Below are positions 18,797-28,130 of a DNA stretch of 64,000 nucleotides, in pieces. The stretch is from Gracilimonas halophila. Lineage in GTDB: Bacteria; Bacteroidota; Rhodothermia; Balneolales; Balneolaceae. The stretch is from positions 434,001 through 498,000 of the forward strand of contig NZ_JBHULI010000025.1 in the NCBI RefSeq assembly GCF_042684365.1. Reading direction: 5' to 3'. The notes under the pieces were generated by a model, which saw nothing but the letters and a program-made list of their open reading frames with translations, was not told the DNA's origin and made no database searches. A program made the position numbers and the translations under genes. How positions within the stretch are numbered: the stretch's first letter is position 1; each line of letters opens with the position of its first letter.

Positions 18797-19270
18797 ATGA
18801 ATTTATTTTCGTTGTTAGATCAGGTTACTGTGCTTCCCAACTTTGTTGTTGGCTCTAAAGAAGAACTTATTAATGCTCTTGTGGATGCTTTGGAAGAAAA
18901 GATGGAGTCCGGAGAGCAACTCGAGGAAGTACATAAAGCGGTATTTGAACGGGAAGAGATCATGTCAACCGGAGTGGGTAAAGGGCTTGCAATTCCGCAC
19001 GCTAAAACAAAAGCTGTAACAGAAAACCTGGCTGCTTTTGCTCTCCTAAAAGAACCTCTTGATTTCGATTCTATTGATAATGAACCGGTTCGTCTGGTTT
19101 TTTTGTTGGTAGGGCCGGAATCAAATAATAGTCAGCATATTAAATTATTGAGCCGTATTTCACGCTTGATGAACAGCGGGTCGTTCAGGGAAAAAATTCT
19201 TGGTTGTACTTCTACGGAAGAGATCCTTGATGCTTTTCAAGAAGAAGAAGAAAAATATTTCGTGAGTTAG
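18797..19270 (+). CDS. ptsN: PTS IIA-type (PtsN-like) nitrogen/regulatory phosphocarrier
   Basis: A 157-residue single-domain EIIA protein of the mannitol/fructose/Ntr class. The phosphorylatable histidine is His68 in GLAIPHAKT. The second signature, the region around LLVGPESNNSQHIKLLSRISRL, is also present. I start it at ATG 18797; the longer frame back to 18728 would run over the candidate promoter. No EIIB/EIIC is nearby, so a regulatory rather than sugar-uptake role is likely. Its stop codon is immediately followed by the ATG of dacB with no gap. Confidence 0.85.
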   Translation: MNLFSLLDQVTVLPNFVVGSKEELINALVDALEEKMESGEQLEEVHKAVFEREEIMSTGVGKGLAIPHAKTKAVTENLAAFALLKEPLDFDSIDNEPVRLVFLLVGPESNNSQHIKLLSRISRLMNSGSFREKILGCTSTEEILDAFQEEEEKYFVS

Positions 19271-20707
19271 ATGAAGCATTTTCTTCGCCTTTTTTATGTC
19301 TTGATCTTCGTAAGCAGTGCTGAAATCGTCAGCGCTCAAAATATCTCTTCCATCATTGACGGATCCTCAAATCAGGAAGCTTTTTGGTCGGTTACAGTAA
19401 GAGATGACGCCGGCCGGATCTTGGAAAGTCTGAATTCTGAGAAAGCAATTATACCTGCTTCAAATCAAAAGCTTATCACAACGGCAGCTATTCTTGATCA
19501 TTTTGGAAGTGACTTTAGATATCAAACCAACATCTACGGAGAAGGGGAGCTGAGCGGAGATACCTGGAATGGTAATTTGGTTATTAAAGGAAGTGGAGAT
19601 CCTTCTATAAGCGGAGACCTTTATGACGATGACCGCTTCTATGTTTTTAACCTCTTTCTGGAGCAGCTTCAGGATCAGGGTATTAGAAAGATCGAGGGGA
19701 ACCTGATAGCAGATGTCTCTTTATTCGATGAACAGGTATATCCCAAAGGATGGGATTGGTATGATTTTTCATTCTATTACGGTGTTCAGATCAGCCCGCT
19801 ATCCTTTAACAATAATGCCGTCGATCTTGAGGTATTTGCGGATGGTGAAATAGGTGAAAAGCCTCGGATAACCTGGTTTCCCGATAGTACCGATTATGTT
19901 GAATTTATTAATGAGCAAGTTATAACCAATCCCAATATTGACTATGATGAATATTATCGGCGCGAGCTTGGAGGGAATCGGATCGTTTTGGGGAGTACAT
20001 TGCCACAGGGGTATTATGAGGACGAATCACTTTCTATTGACAACCCTCCTATGTTTTTTCTGGATTCTTTTAAAAAATTCTTACACAAGAATGGTATAGA
20101 ACTGGACGGCTTCTTAGTGGTATCAGATAAAAAGCGGGAAGTTTCTTCGCTTAAAGTACTTGCTACCCATAGCTCAAAGCCTTTGTCTGAATTGGTTAAG
20201 TGGACCAATAAAGAAAGCGATAATTTTTATACAGAAATGATGACCAAAACGCTTTCAGCAGATGTGAGTGGACAACCGGGTACTTTTGATCACGGGATTG
20301 AAGAGGTCCGAAATTTTTTATTTGGTATGGGAGTTGATACCGCTTTTGTACAAATGAACGATGGGTCAGGAATGGCAGGCGGTAATTTCAACAAGACAAG
20401 TATTATCTCTAATGTTCTGGCTAAGTTTCAGGATCATTCTGATTTTGATGCTTATTTCAACAGTATGTCGGTAGCAGGAATTGATGGCACCTTACAGCAC
20501 AGGATGAAGGGGACGCCGCTCTATAATAATTTCAAAGGGAAATCCGGTTTTGTAACAGGAGTTCGAACTCTGAGCGGCTATTTTGAGCCTAAGTCAGGGA
20601 ATAGGATCATCGTTAGTATTGCTGCCAATAATTATATATCTGAGAAAGTGAGACCGATCGATGCCGTCCATGAACAGATTTTGATGTACCTTTATAACAA
20701 ATACTAA
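19271..20707 (+). CDS. dacB: D-alanyl-D-alanine carboxypeptidase/endopeptidase (PBP4 family, S13)
   Basis: A 478-residue secreted penicillin-binding protein that trims peptidoglycan cross-links. Signal peptide residues 1-22 (cleavage after SAQ). All three active-site motifs are visible: SNQK at 64-67 (nucleophile Ser64, Lys67), SDN at 316-318 and KSG at 424-426. The large insertion between SxxK and SxN (about 250 residues) is typical of PBP4/S13 enzymes. The ATG abuts the ptsN stop, suggesting coupled translation. Confidence 0.93.
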   Translation: MKHFLRLFYVLIFVSSAEIVSAQNISSIIDGSSNQEAFWSVTVRDDAGRILESLNSEKAIIPASNQKLITTAAILDHFGSDFRYQTNIYGEGELSGDTWNGNLVIKGSGDPSISGDLYDDDRFYVFNLFLEQLQDQGIRKIEGNLIADVSLFDEQVYPKGWDWYDFSFYYGVQISPLSFNNNAVDLEVFADGEIGEKPRITWFPDSTDYVEFINEQVITNPNIDYDEYYRRELGGNRIVLGSTLPQGYYEDESLSIDNPPMFFLDSFKKFLHKNGIELDGFLVVSDKKREVSSLKVLATHSSKPLSELVKWTNKESDNFYTEMMTKTLSADVSGQPGTFDHGIEEVRNFLFGMGVDTAFVQMNDGSGMAGGNFNKTSIISNVLAKFQDHSDFDAYFNSMSVAGIDGTLQHRMKGTPLYNNFKGKSGFVTGVRTLSGYFEPKSGNRIIVSIAANNYISEKVRPIDAVHEQILMYLYNKY

Positions 20708-20771
20708 GTTTGTTAATAGTTATTCGTACATGATATATGAACGAGTAATTTTTTTCATTAACCAGTAGAAC

Positions 20772-22145
20772 ATGTCCGATAAAAAAGCTCACATATTGGT
20801 AACGGATGATGAAAAAGCCATTCGTAATACCTTGGAAGAGATTCTTCAGTTTGAGAATTATGAGGTCTCTACTGTAGATAGCGGACAGGCGGCGCTGGAT
20901 TTTGTACATGAACGCTCTGTAGACCTGATGTTCCTCGATATAAAAATGCAGGGCATGGACGGACTCGAAACGTTAAAAAGATTACGTGATTCCAGTCATG
21001 ATTTCCCCGTGATCATGATCTCAGGACATGGCACCATAGAAATTGCAGTAGAAGCAACTAAAATGGGAGCCTATGATTTTCTGGAAAAACCCCCGGATCT
21101 AAATCGTTTGTTGATATCTGTACGTAATGCACTATCAAAGCAAGATCTGGAACGGGAATACAAGCAGATCAAGAAAAAACTGCCGAAGATCCAGGATATC
21201 ATTGGTGAAAGTAAACCCATCAACAAGATCAAATCTCTGATCGAGAAAGTAGCCCCAACACAGTCTCGTGTTCTGATTACCGGGGAGAATGGAACAGGAA
21301 AAGAGTTGGTAGCAAAGTGGATCCATGAAAAAAGCCCGAGAAGAGCAGGAGCTTTTGTGGAAGTAAACTGTGCGGCTATTCCCTCTGAACTCCTCGAAAG
21401 CGAACTTTTTGGACATGAGAAAGGAGCATTTACAGGAGCCTCTGAACAACGGATCGGTAAATTTGAACAAGCTGATGGTGGAACCTTATTTCTGGATGAG
21501 ATAGGAGATATGAGTCTAAAAGCACAGGCCAAGGTGTTGCGCGCGCTTCAGGAAAATAGAATTACCCGTGTGGGTGGTAACGAATCTATTTCAGTAGACG
21601 TAAGGATCTTGGCAGCTACAAATAAAGATCTTGAACAAGAGATCACAGATGGAAACTTTCGGGAAGATCTTTTCCACCGTATCAGTGTGATTCCTGTTAA
21701 AGTTCCTCCATTAAGAGAACGAAAAGAGGATATACCTGCCATCGCCAAGGCATGCCTGAGTAATTTACAGGAACAAGATATTAGTTTTGCGTCGGTTTCA
21801 TTTACTGCTGACGGCCTTAATGCCCTGCAGCAGAAAGAATGGAGTGGTAATGTCAGAGAATTGCAAAATGCCGTTGAAAGATTAGGTATTTTAACATCCA
21901 ATGATGTGATAGATGAAAGCATCGTGGAAGAGGTTTTGAGATCGAGAGAGCTTGGATCAGATGACCTTGGGAAGCTTGCAGATCAAACCAATGACTTTCA
22001 GGATTTTAAAGAATCAGCAGAACGGCTATTTTTGATCAAACAACTTGAAAAGAATAACTGGAACATCTCTCAAACTGCAGAGGCCATTGGGATTCAGCGA
22101 AGCCATATGTACAATAAAATGAAAAAATATAATATAGAACGATAG
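20772..22145 (+). CDS. NtrC-family sigma-54-dependent response regulator
   Basis: A 457-residue transcription activator. Receiver domain residues 5-120 with phospho-acceptor Asp56 (LMFLDIKMQ). AAA+ domain about 140-370 with Walker A GENGTGKE at 171-178, the sigma-54 contact loop GAFTGA at 218-223 and Walker B GGTLFLDEIGD at 237-246. The C-terminal Fis-type helix-turn-helix ends the protein (ISQTAEAIGIQRSHMYNKM). All parts needed to activate sigma-54 promoters are present. The cognate histidine kinase is not in the window. folD follows one base after the stop. Confidence 0.94.
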   Translation: MSDKKAHILVTDDEKAIRNTLEEILQFENYEVSTVDSGQAALDFVHERSVDLMFLDIKMQGMDGLETLKRLRDSSHDFPVIMISGHGTIEIAVEATKMGAYDFLEKPPDLNRLLISVRNALSKQDLEREYKQIKKKLPKIQDIIGESKPINKIKSLIEKVAPTQSRVLITGENGTGKELVAKWIHEKSPRRAGAFVEVNCAAIPSELLESELFGHEKGAFTGASEQRIGKFEQADGGTLFLDEIGDMSLKAQAKVLRALQENRITRVGGNESISVDVRILAATNKDLEQEITDGNFREDLFHRISVIPVKVPPLRERKEDIPAIAKACLSNLQEQDISFASVSFTADGLNALQQKEWSGNVRELQNAVERLGILTSNDVIDESIVEEVLRSRELGSDDLGKLADQTNDFQDFKESAERLFLIKQLEKNNWNISQTAEAIGIQRSHMYNKMKKYNIER

Positions 22146-22146
22146 C

Positions 22147-23037
22147 ATGAGTGCAGAAATCATTGACGGAAAGAAAGTAGCCGGATTGGTAAGAGACCGG
22201 ATTCGGGATGATGTTAACGACTGGACAGCCAAAGGTAACAGAGCTCCATTTCTCCAGGTAATTTTGGTAGGAGATGACCCCGCTTCAAAAGTATATACAG
22301 GCGCGAAAACACAGGCTTGTGAAGATGTAGGTATTAACACCCATACAGAGATCCTTCAAGACACCATTTCCGGAAAAGAGCTGAAGTCCATTATTAAGAA
22401 ATACAACGAAGATGATTCGGTAGATGGGATCCTGGTTCAGCTCCCGCTTCCTTCACACTTATCTTCCCATGATGTAATTGAGAGCATTGACCACCGGAAA
22501 GATGTGGACGGTTTTCACCCCATGAATGTGGGAAGACTGACCGTTGATGAACCTTGCTTCAGAAGTTGTACCCCTGCCGGTATCATGGAGCTTTTCAAAC
22601 ATTACAGTATTCCGGTAAAAGCAAAACATGCCGTGGTAGTGGGTGCCAGCAATATTGTAGGCTCACCAATGGCGATCATGCTTTCCCGCGAGAATTCATC
22701 AGGCAAGGCGACTACCACTATCTGCCACAAATACACCAAAGATCTTACCCAACATACCATTTCAGCCGATATCTTGATCGCAGCGGCAGGACAACCTCAT
22801 CTTATCAAGGCAGAAATGATCAAGGAAGGAGCTGTGATCATTGATGTTGGAATTAACCGCATCGCAGATGAAAACTCAGAAAAAGGCTACAAGCTGGTAG
22901 GAGATGTCGATTTCGAATCCGTTAAGAAGAAAGCAAGCTGGATCACTCCAGTACCCGGAGGGGTAGGGCCTATGACCGTAGCCATGCTGATGAAAAATAC
23001 ACTTCTGGCGGCTAAAAAGAGCATTTACCCGGAGTAA
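22147..23037 (+). CDS. folD: Bifunctional methylenetetrahydrofolate dehydrogenase/cyclohydrolase
   Basis: A 296-residue one-carbon enzyme interconverting 5,10-methylene- and 10-formyl-tetrahydrofolate. The catalytic YxxxK is Tyr50-Lys54 (KVYTGAK). The DGILVQLPLP and PGGVGPMTVAMLMKNT signatures are present, and the NADP-binding VVVGASNIVGSPMA loop is intact. ATG is one base after the response-regulator stop, so the two share a transcript although their functions are unrelated. Confidence 0.96.
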   Translation: MSAEIIDGKKVAGLVRDRIRDDVNDWTAKGNRAPFLQVILVGDDPASKVYTGAKTQACEDVGINTHTEILQDTISGKELKSIIKKYNEDDSVDGILVQLPLPSHLSSHDVIESIDHRKDVDGFHPMNVGRLTVDEPCFRSCTPAGIMELFKHYSIPVKAKHAVVVGASNIVGSPMAIMLSRENSSGKATTTICHKYTKDLTQHTISADILIAAAGQPHLIKAEMIKEGAVIIDVGINRIADENSEKGYKLVGDVDFESVKKKASWITPVPGGVGPMTVAMLMKNTLLAAKKSIYPE

Positions 23038-23056
23038 TATCTTTTTTGTTATTGGG

Positions 23057-23074
23057 GTGACACTATGCTGTCAC
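23057..23074. repeat. Short inverted repeat upstream of the small orphan gene
   Basis: GTGACA (23057-23062) and TGTCAC (23069-23074) form a perfect 6-bp inverted repeat with a 6-base centre, in the 83-base gap between folD and the next gene. TATCTTTT, close to the TAnnTTTG promoter element, sits at 23038-23045. No U-tract follows, so an operator is as likely as a terminator. Confidence 0.35.
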
Positions 23075-23120
23075 TCACTGTCATTATCATTGAGTAAATC
23101 AAAAACAAAACTCAACGATC

Positions 23121-23462
23121 ATGACAAGCAACGCATTATCAATCACTCCTAAGCAAAACAAAGAAACCGCTCTATTTGCCGTACCTGTTCTGAAGCGTAT
23201 TCAACAGGAAAGCATCGAAGAATATAATGAAATGCAGCAGGCTTTTAACCTCATGGGTTGGGGCGGAATCCCTGATACACTCAAGATCGAGATCCATGAA
23301 GATGTTAAATACCTGGTAGAAGAACTCAAGGGACGGTTCTCATCCTGTGATCCTTTTGTTCAACGCCGCCGTAATTCAATCCACTACTGGGTGAGCTGTT
23401 ATCAGGATGGGATTTGCACTCTTGAAGCGGCGATCAAAGCATTAAAAGTGAAAGCTTTATAG
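23121..23462 (+). CDS. Small conserved-looking hypothetical protein
   Basis: A 113-residue soluble protein I do not recognise. The first 20 residues are polar, without signal or membrane segment. The middle has mixed helices with EYNEMQQAFNLMGWGGIPDT, then IEIHEDVKYLVEELKGRFSSCDPFVQRRR, then an aromatic strand (IHYWVSCYQDGICTLE). Two cysteines near the end could be paired. The ATG at 23121 has its own leader with a short inverted repeat upstream. It runs into a convergent gene 30 bases later. Coding is supported by normal residue usage and position, not by a family match. Confidence 0.6.
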   Translation: MTSNALSITPKQNKETALFAVPVLKRIQQESIEEYNEMQQAFNLMGWGGIPDTLKIEIHEDVKYLVEELKGRFSSCDPFVQRRRNSIHYWVSCYQDGICTLEAAIKALKVKAL

Positions 23463-23492
23463 GTATGAACTGTTTGATGAGGGTTTAAAGGC

Positions 23493-24251
23493 TCAGGATC
23501 TTGTTTTTGATCTTTGAGCCTGACTTTCATCCGGTTCCAGTGGAGCATCATCCATACTGATTCGGTTTTGCACCGGCCGTTCAAGTACATCTGTTATCAG
23601 ATGCATAATAGATTCAAATTTCTTTTTCTGTTTGTTGAAATAGTATTTGAGAGCACCCATAAAACCAAAATAACCGCCTATTGCTCCTATGGAAGAGAGT
23701 AATAAATAAGTAGTTTTTGGCATCCCAAAGGCTTTTAGAATAAGAGCCAGTCCAAGTGCTCCCAAAAAAGCGGAAAGAAATAAGCTGGAGCCTCTGAATT
23801 CATCCCAGTTTACATATTGAGTGATCTTAGTTTTTTTATCATTTGGAACAACAGTTACACGCCTGACACTCTCAAGCCCGTTTTCAACTTGCTCCCAGTC
23901 ATAACTTTCCCCCATTTGTTCTATCGTTCCCTTTTGGCCTGTAAAAGCATTCAGCTCAGGAAAGAGTTGGTCAAGCTTAAGGTCAGTTATCTCTCTGTTT
24001 ATTATGATCGATGATTGTAATTCTCCGTTGCCTGTCAACCAATTGAACCGTTCATTAGAACGATTTTCTACACTGTTAATGGCTTTGTTTAACACCTCTT
24101 CAGAAATACCGACCTCGCCTGCAATTTCTCTCAGTTCCTCAGAAGTAATACCTTGTTCTTCGGAGTTGGATTCTTTTTTTGAACGCTGGATCTCAGAGGC
24201 TTTCGATAAAATTTCCCGAATCTGTTGATGAGTAAATTCTTTATGTGCCAT
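23493..24251 (-). CDS. Two-helix membrane protein, paralog A of a tandem pair
   Basis: A 252-residue protein. N-terminal soluble domain (1-70) has two predicted helices, KASEIQ near residue 20, and GITSEELREIAGEVGISEEVL, which looks like a helix-turn-helix or SHOCT-like mini-domain. A beta region (75-155) contains a YDWEQVENG strand. Two transmembrane helices lie around 160-210, followed by a basic tail. The same order (KASEIQ, LTEEEL, a YEWEQ strand, two helices, an FxKQK motif) occurs in the gene at 24418-25191, so the two are duplicates. Function unknown. Confidence 0.7.
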   Translation of the reverse strand: MAHKEFTHQQIREILSKASEIQRSKKESNSEEQGITSEELREIAGEVGISEEVLNKAINSVENRSNERFNWLTGNGELQSSIIINREITDLKLDQLFPELNAFTGQKGTIEQMGESYDWEQVENGLESVRRVTVVPNDKKTKITQYVNWDEFRGSSLFLSAFLGALGLALILKAFGMPKTTYLLLSSIGAIGGYFGFMGALKYYFNKQKKKFESIMHLITDVLERPVQNRISMDDAPLEPDESQAQRSKTRS

Positions 24252-24417
24252 TTTTATTGAATTATTAACAAATCAGCTTCATGAACCTTTAAGTATATAT
24301 AATTTTGAGTAATCTCATCAAGCAAACCAATGGAAAGTTGTACCTGTAACATTGATTGGGTTGCTGTTGTGAGAATGTTGACATGATTTGCGATCTAAGG
24401 TTGAAAATCAAACAACT

Positions 24418-25191
24418 TTAAGCATTTCTTTCTTCCGCCCTTTCTGATCCGGTTTTTTCCTGTGACTGGTAAACATTCCGATTCTCAATTTCGATTGAAT
24501 TTTGGGAGGCTCCAAAAGATTGGATCTTTTTGGAAAGTACATTGGTGAGTTTTGTAAGCTGTGTCTTTTGTTTCTGAAAATAACTTTTAAGAAAAAAACG
24601 GCTCATGGCAAATCCGCCTAATCCGAAAAATGGAGCTATCATCAAAGCTAATTGCTTACCACTAATTTCTTTGAATGGAATTAGTGCAACGACGAAGCCG
24701 AAGAAAAAACTAAGGAAACTGGCAAGTGTTTTAAAGGGACCCCAGGAGGAAACCATCTGAATTTTGGTCTCTCCGTTTTTTGGAGTGAAGGAGAAATGCT
24801 TGTACCCAAAATCACTTTTACGTTGTTCCCATTCGTACGTTTTTCCGGTTTTGTTGATCTTACCGATTCCTCCGGTAACTTTACGAATCTCAAGAACGAG
24901 CTCTTCCCATTGCTCGTCAGTAATTTCCCCCTTAACGGTAGAAACATCCTGAATTCGGGACGTTCCTTTAATAAGATTGTAGGTTTGTTCATTGAGATCA
25001 GGTTCATCGATAGAGTGTAAAGCTTCTAAAAGAACCTGTCTGCTGATTCCAACTTCTTCGGCAACATGAATAAGTTCCTCTTCAGTCAAGCCTTCCTGAT
25101 CATCGAAGAGATCTTTGGCTGTCTGAATCTCAGAAGCTTTGGTTAAAACTTTACTGATCTCTTTTTTGGTATATGTTTTTGAGTGGGACAT
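24418..25191 (-). CDS. Two-helix membrane protein, paralog B of a tandem pair
   Basis: A 257-residue protein from the second of two in-frame ATGs (25191 rather than 25197). This start gives MSHSKTYTKKEI, aligning with MAHKEFTHQQI of its neighbour. Domain order matches paralog A: N-terminal helical mini-domain with LTEEELIHVAEEVGISRQVL, beta-rich middle with TYEWEQRKS, two membrane helices near 160-210, and an SYFQKQKTQL segment directly after the second helix. The 166-base gap to paralog A has no ORF and could hold a separate promoter. No known domain name is certain. Confidence 0.7.
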   Translation of the reverse strand: MSHSKTYTKKEISKVLTKASEIQTAKDLFDDQEGLTEEELIHVAEEVGISRQVLLEALHSIDEPDLNEQTYNLIKGTSRIQDVSTVKGEITDEQWEELVLEIRKVTGGIGKINKTGKTYEWEQRKSDFGYKHFSFTPKNGETKIQMVSSWGPFKTLASFLSFFFGFVVALIPFKEISGKQLALMIAPFFGLGGFAMSRFFLKSYFQKQKTQLTKLTNVLSKKIQSFGASQNSIEIENRNVYQSQEKTGSERAEERNA

Positions 25192-25266
25192 AAGCATAAT
25201 TTTGGAGGCTCTACGTAAATCCGCTAAAAAATGTTATTCAATGCGGAACTTCCACAGAGATATCCT

Positions 25267-25274
25267 TATCTTTG
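25267..25274 (+). promoter_or_regulatory. TATCTTTG element, candidate -7 box of guaB
   Basis: TATCTTTG exactly fits the Bacteroidota -7 element TAnnTTTG. It covers the TTG codon at 25272, the furthest-upstream possible start of the guaB frame, and so argues that the protein starts downstream, at ATG 25299, 25302 or 25311. No clear TTTG is present at the usual -33 distance. Confidence 0.45.
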
Positions 25275-25310
25275 AAAAACTGCAAGCCAAACTTTTTCAT
25301 GATGTATAAA

Positions 25311-26789
25311 ATGAACAATTCTTCTCCCTTCGAACGTATTACCCGCCAAGGGCTTACCTATGATGATGTGCTCCTGGTTCCAAATTATTCAAAAGTACTC
25401 CCGCGCGACGTGGATACTACGGTTCAGCTGACACCAACGCTCAAACTCAACGTCCCGATCATGAGCGCCGCTATGGATACTGTTTCCGAGTATCGCCTGG
25501 CCATTGCTTTGGCACGTGAGGGTGGTATTGCGATACTCCACAAAAACATGAGCATCGAAGATCAGGCTGAGCATGTTCGCTTGGTGAAAAGAAGTGAGAG
25601 CGGAATGATCGTAGATCCGGTTACTTTGAAGGAAGGGGCAACTGTGCGTGAAGCGCGTGCTCTTATGAAAAAGCAGAAGATCGGAGGAATTCCAATTGTG
25701 GATGATGCAGGAATTCTGGTAGGTATCGTTACGAATCGAGACCTTCGGTTTGAGTCTGAGATGGGAAAGAAGCTCGGTGATATCATGACGCATGAGAAAC
25801 TATACACCGCGAAAGAAGGAACCAACCTGAAACAGGCAGAACAGATCCTTCAGCATTATAAAGTAGAGAAATTGCCTATTGTTGACGGTAATAACAAGCT
25901 GGTGGGATTGATCACTTTCAAAGATATAGAGAAGAAGATGAATTTTCCGAATGCCTGCAAAGATGAAATGGGAAGACTTCGGGTTGGCGCTGCAGTTGGC
26001 GTTACTCCGGATACCATGGATCGCGTAGATGCCCTGGTTGCTGCAAGTGTAGACGCCATAACAGTGGATACCGCACATGGGCATTCCCAAGGTGTACTCG
26101 ATACTATCAAAAAGATCAAAAAGGCATACCCTGATCTTAATGTGATAGGAGGTAATATAGCAACGCGATCCGCAGCTGAAGCTTTGGTGGAGGCCGGAGC
26201 AGATGTGGTTAAAGTAGGTGTTGGGCCGGGCTCAATTTGTACCACTCGTGTGGTAACCGGAGTTGGAGTACCTCAGTTAAGTGCCGTAATGGAAGTAGCT
26301 GAATTCACAAGGGAAAATGGAATTGGATTGATCGCCGATGGAGGGATCAAACAAACCGGTGATATCCCCAAAGCGATAGCAGGCGGAGCAGATGCCGTTA
26401 TGATGGGATCTATGTTTGCAGGTGTGGATGAAAGTCCAGGCGAAACCATCATTTATGAGTCCAGGAAGTATAAGTCATATCGCGGTATGGGAAGTATAAG
26501 CGCGATGAATAAAGGCTCTAAAGATCGTTATTTCCAGGATGTGGAAGACGACATCAATAAGCTGGTTCCGGAAGGAATTGAAGGCCGTGTACCATTTAAA
26601 GGATACTTGGGTGAAGTGGTTCATCAAATGACAGGCGGACTTCGGGCTGCTATGGGTTACGTAGGGGCTCCTAATATTGATGAAATGAAGAAAGCAGAGT
26701 TTGTGCAGATCTCAGCTGCGGCATACAAAGAAAGTCATCCGCATTCTGTACAGATCACGAAGGAAGCTCCGAACTACTCAGTCTCCTGA
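25311..26789 (+). CDS. guaB: Inosine-5'-monophosphate dehydrogenase
   Basis: Oxidises IMP to XMP with NAD, the committed step of GTP synthesis. From ATG 25311 the protein has 492 residues, the usual length; ATGs at 25299/25302 are alternatives. Features in order: LTYDDVLLVPNYS near the start, a CBS-domain pair (about 90-200), the catalytic cysteine loop GPGSICTTR, the GADGGIKQTGDI-like phosphate loop (IADGGIKQTG), and the mobile flap with YRGMGSISAM. A glycosyltransferase gene starts 15 bases after the stop. Confidence 0.96.
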   Translation: MNNSSPFERITRQGLTYDDVLLVPNYSKVLPRDVDTTVQLTPTLKLNVPIMSAAMDTVSEYRLAIALAREGGIAILHKNMSIEDQAEHVRLVKRSESGMIVDPVTLKEGATVREARALMKKQKIGGIPIVDDAGILVGIVTNRDLRFESEMGKKLGDIMTHEKLYTAKEGTNLKQAEQILQHYKVEKLPIVDGNNKLVGLITFKDIEKKMNFPNACKDEMGRLRVGAAVGVTPDTMDRVDALVAASVDAITVDTAHGHSQGVLDTIKKIKKAYPDLNVIGGNIATRSAAEALVEAGADVVKVGVGPGSICTTRVVTGVGVPQLSAVMEVAEFTRENGIGLIADGGIKQTGDIPKAIAGGADAVMMGSMFAGVDESPGETIIYESRKYKSYRGMGSISAMNKGSKDRYFQDVEDDINKLVPEGIEGRVPFKGYLGEVVHQMTGGLRAAMGYVGAPNIDEMKKAEFVQISAAAYKESHPHSVQITKEAPNYSVS

Positions 26790-26804
26790 TCGGCTTTGTC
26801 CGGC

Positions 26805-28100
26805 ATGAAGAACGTACTGTTCATTGTCTACTATTTCCCGCCTATGGGAGGGAGTGGTGTACAGCGACCACTCAAATTCATTAAGTATTTACGAGAGTTT
26901 GGATGGAATCCTATCGTTCTTTGTCCGGAACCCGGCAGGTATCCCTATTTTGATGAAAGCTTACAAAGAGAATTAGAGGCTATTTCACCTGAGGTAATCA
27001 GGATTAAGCCCAAAACCATTTTTCATTATGGGACAGGGTCATCCCCCCGTAAAAGAGTAACTGTTTCCAACAGAATAGCTAAAGCCATTCGAAGAGTACT
27101 GCGCTTTTTCATGTACCCGGATAATAAAAGAGGATGGATAGAGCCTGCTGTTGAAAGGGGGCTTGAGGTCATCCAAAGAAAGAATATTGATCTTATTTTC
27201 AGTACGGCACCTCCCTTCAGTAATCATGTAGCGGCAGCAACAATAAGCAAAAAAAGCGGACTCCCCTTAGTTCTGGACTATCGCGATTTGTGGCTTGAAA
27301 ATCATTTCCAGGACGATATGTTCAGGTGGCAAAAACGGAAGATGAAGAAGATGGAAAGCGTTTGTTTAGAACAAACGGCTGCCATAACAGCTTTAGATCC
27401 TAGTATGCTCGAAAGTATTCGTTCAAGCTATCCAGAAATTCAGGTTAAAAACAGATCTTACATCATTCCACACGGTTTTGATCCGGAAGATCTCGATAGA
27501 AAAAACGGAGATTCAAATTTCAGGTACAAAGAGGGGAAATTCAATATTCTATATAGCGGATTATTCTATGAGCAGAATCAACCCGATATTTTTCTTCATG
27601 CTCTCAAAAAAGCTGACGCGGATGGATCGATCGATCTCAGTGATATTCATCTTCATTTTCAGGGAGGGCTTGATAAAAGAATAAATAACCTTATCGGGGA
27701 ACTCGGATTCAGAGAATCTGTAACAGATTACGGGTATCTCACTCATGAAGTAGCAGTATCAAATTTAAAACAAGCAGACCTGTTATGGATGATCTCAAAT
27801 TTTGCTCCAAACCACACACAAATAAAGAGCGGTAAGCTGTTTGAGTACATTGGAACGGGTAAACCGATCCTGGGCTTGGCTCATGATGGGGAGGAGGCTC
27901 ATCTTCTAGAACAATATAATGCCGGTTATTTCGGAGATCTGAAATCTGAAAAGATCATAATTTCTGAAATAGCCCGTTTATATGACTTGTGGAGTGATGG
28001 GAAATTACCTGAGGGAGACTTGGATTTCAGGTTTCAATATGACCGAAAAAAAATAACTAAAGATTTAGCACAAATTTTTGACAAAATTTCACCCCATTAA
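26805..28100 (+). CDS. Glycosyltransferase, GT4-like
   Basis: A 431-residue cytoplasmic or membrane-associated enzyme of GT-B fold. The N-terminal half begins with VLFIVYYFPPMGGSGVQRP, a common start for Bacteroidota GT4 enzymes, and holds IFSTAPPFSNH and VLDYRDLW. The C-terminal Rossmann half contains the nucleotide-sugar region LWMISNFAPNHTQIKSGKLFEY. ATG at 26805 is preferred over TTG at 26796. It resembles the gene at 43295-44629 in layout (IFSTGDPWSAH, ADFRDPW), so the two are paralogs. It is 15 bases after guaB. Confidence 0.82.
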   Translation: MKNVLFIVYYFPPMGGSGVQRPLKFIKYLREFGWNPIVLCPEPGRYPYFDESLQRELEAISPEVIRIKPKTIFHYGTGSSPRKRVTVSNRIAKAIRRVLRFFMYPDNKRGWIEPAVERGLEVIQRKNIDLIFSTAPPFSNHVAAATISKKSGLPLVLDYRDLWLENHFQDDMFRWQKRKMKKMESVCLEQTAAITALDPSMLESIRSSYPEIQVKNRSYIIPHGFDPEDLDRKNGDSNFRYKEGKFNILYSGLFYEQNQPDIFLHALKKADADGSIDLSDIHLHFQGGLDKRINNLIGELGFRESVTDYGYLTHEVAVSNLKQADLLWMISNFAPNHTQIKSGKLFEYIGTGKPILGLAHDGEEAHLLEQYNAGYFGDLKSEKIIISEIARLYDLWSDGKLPEGDLDFRFQYDRKKITKDLAQIFDKISPH

Positions 28101-28130
28101 TTAATAGCTATTGTTTAACTTAAAATCATA

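Noticed and set aside
25272..25310. TTG at 25272 as guaB start
   Set aside because: It lies inside the TATCTTTG promoter-like box and would add a non-conserved extension; a downstream ATG is preferred.
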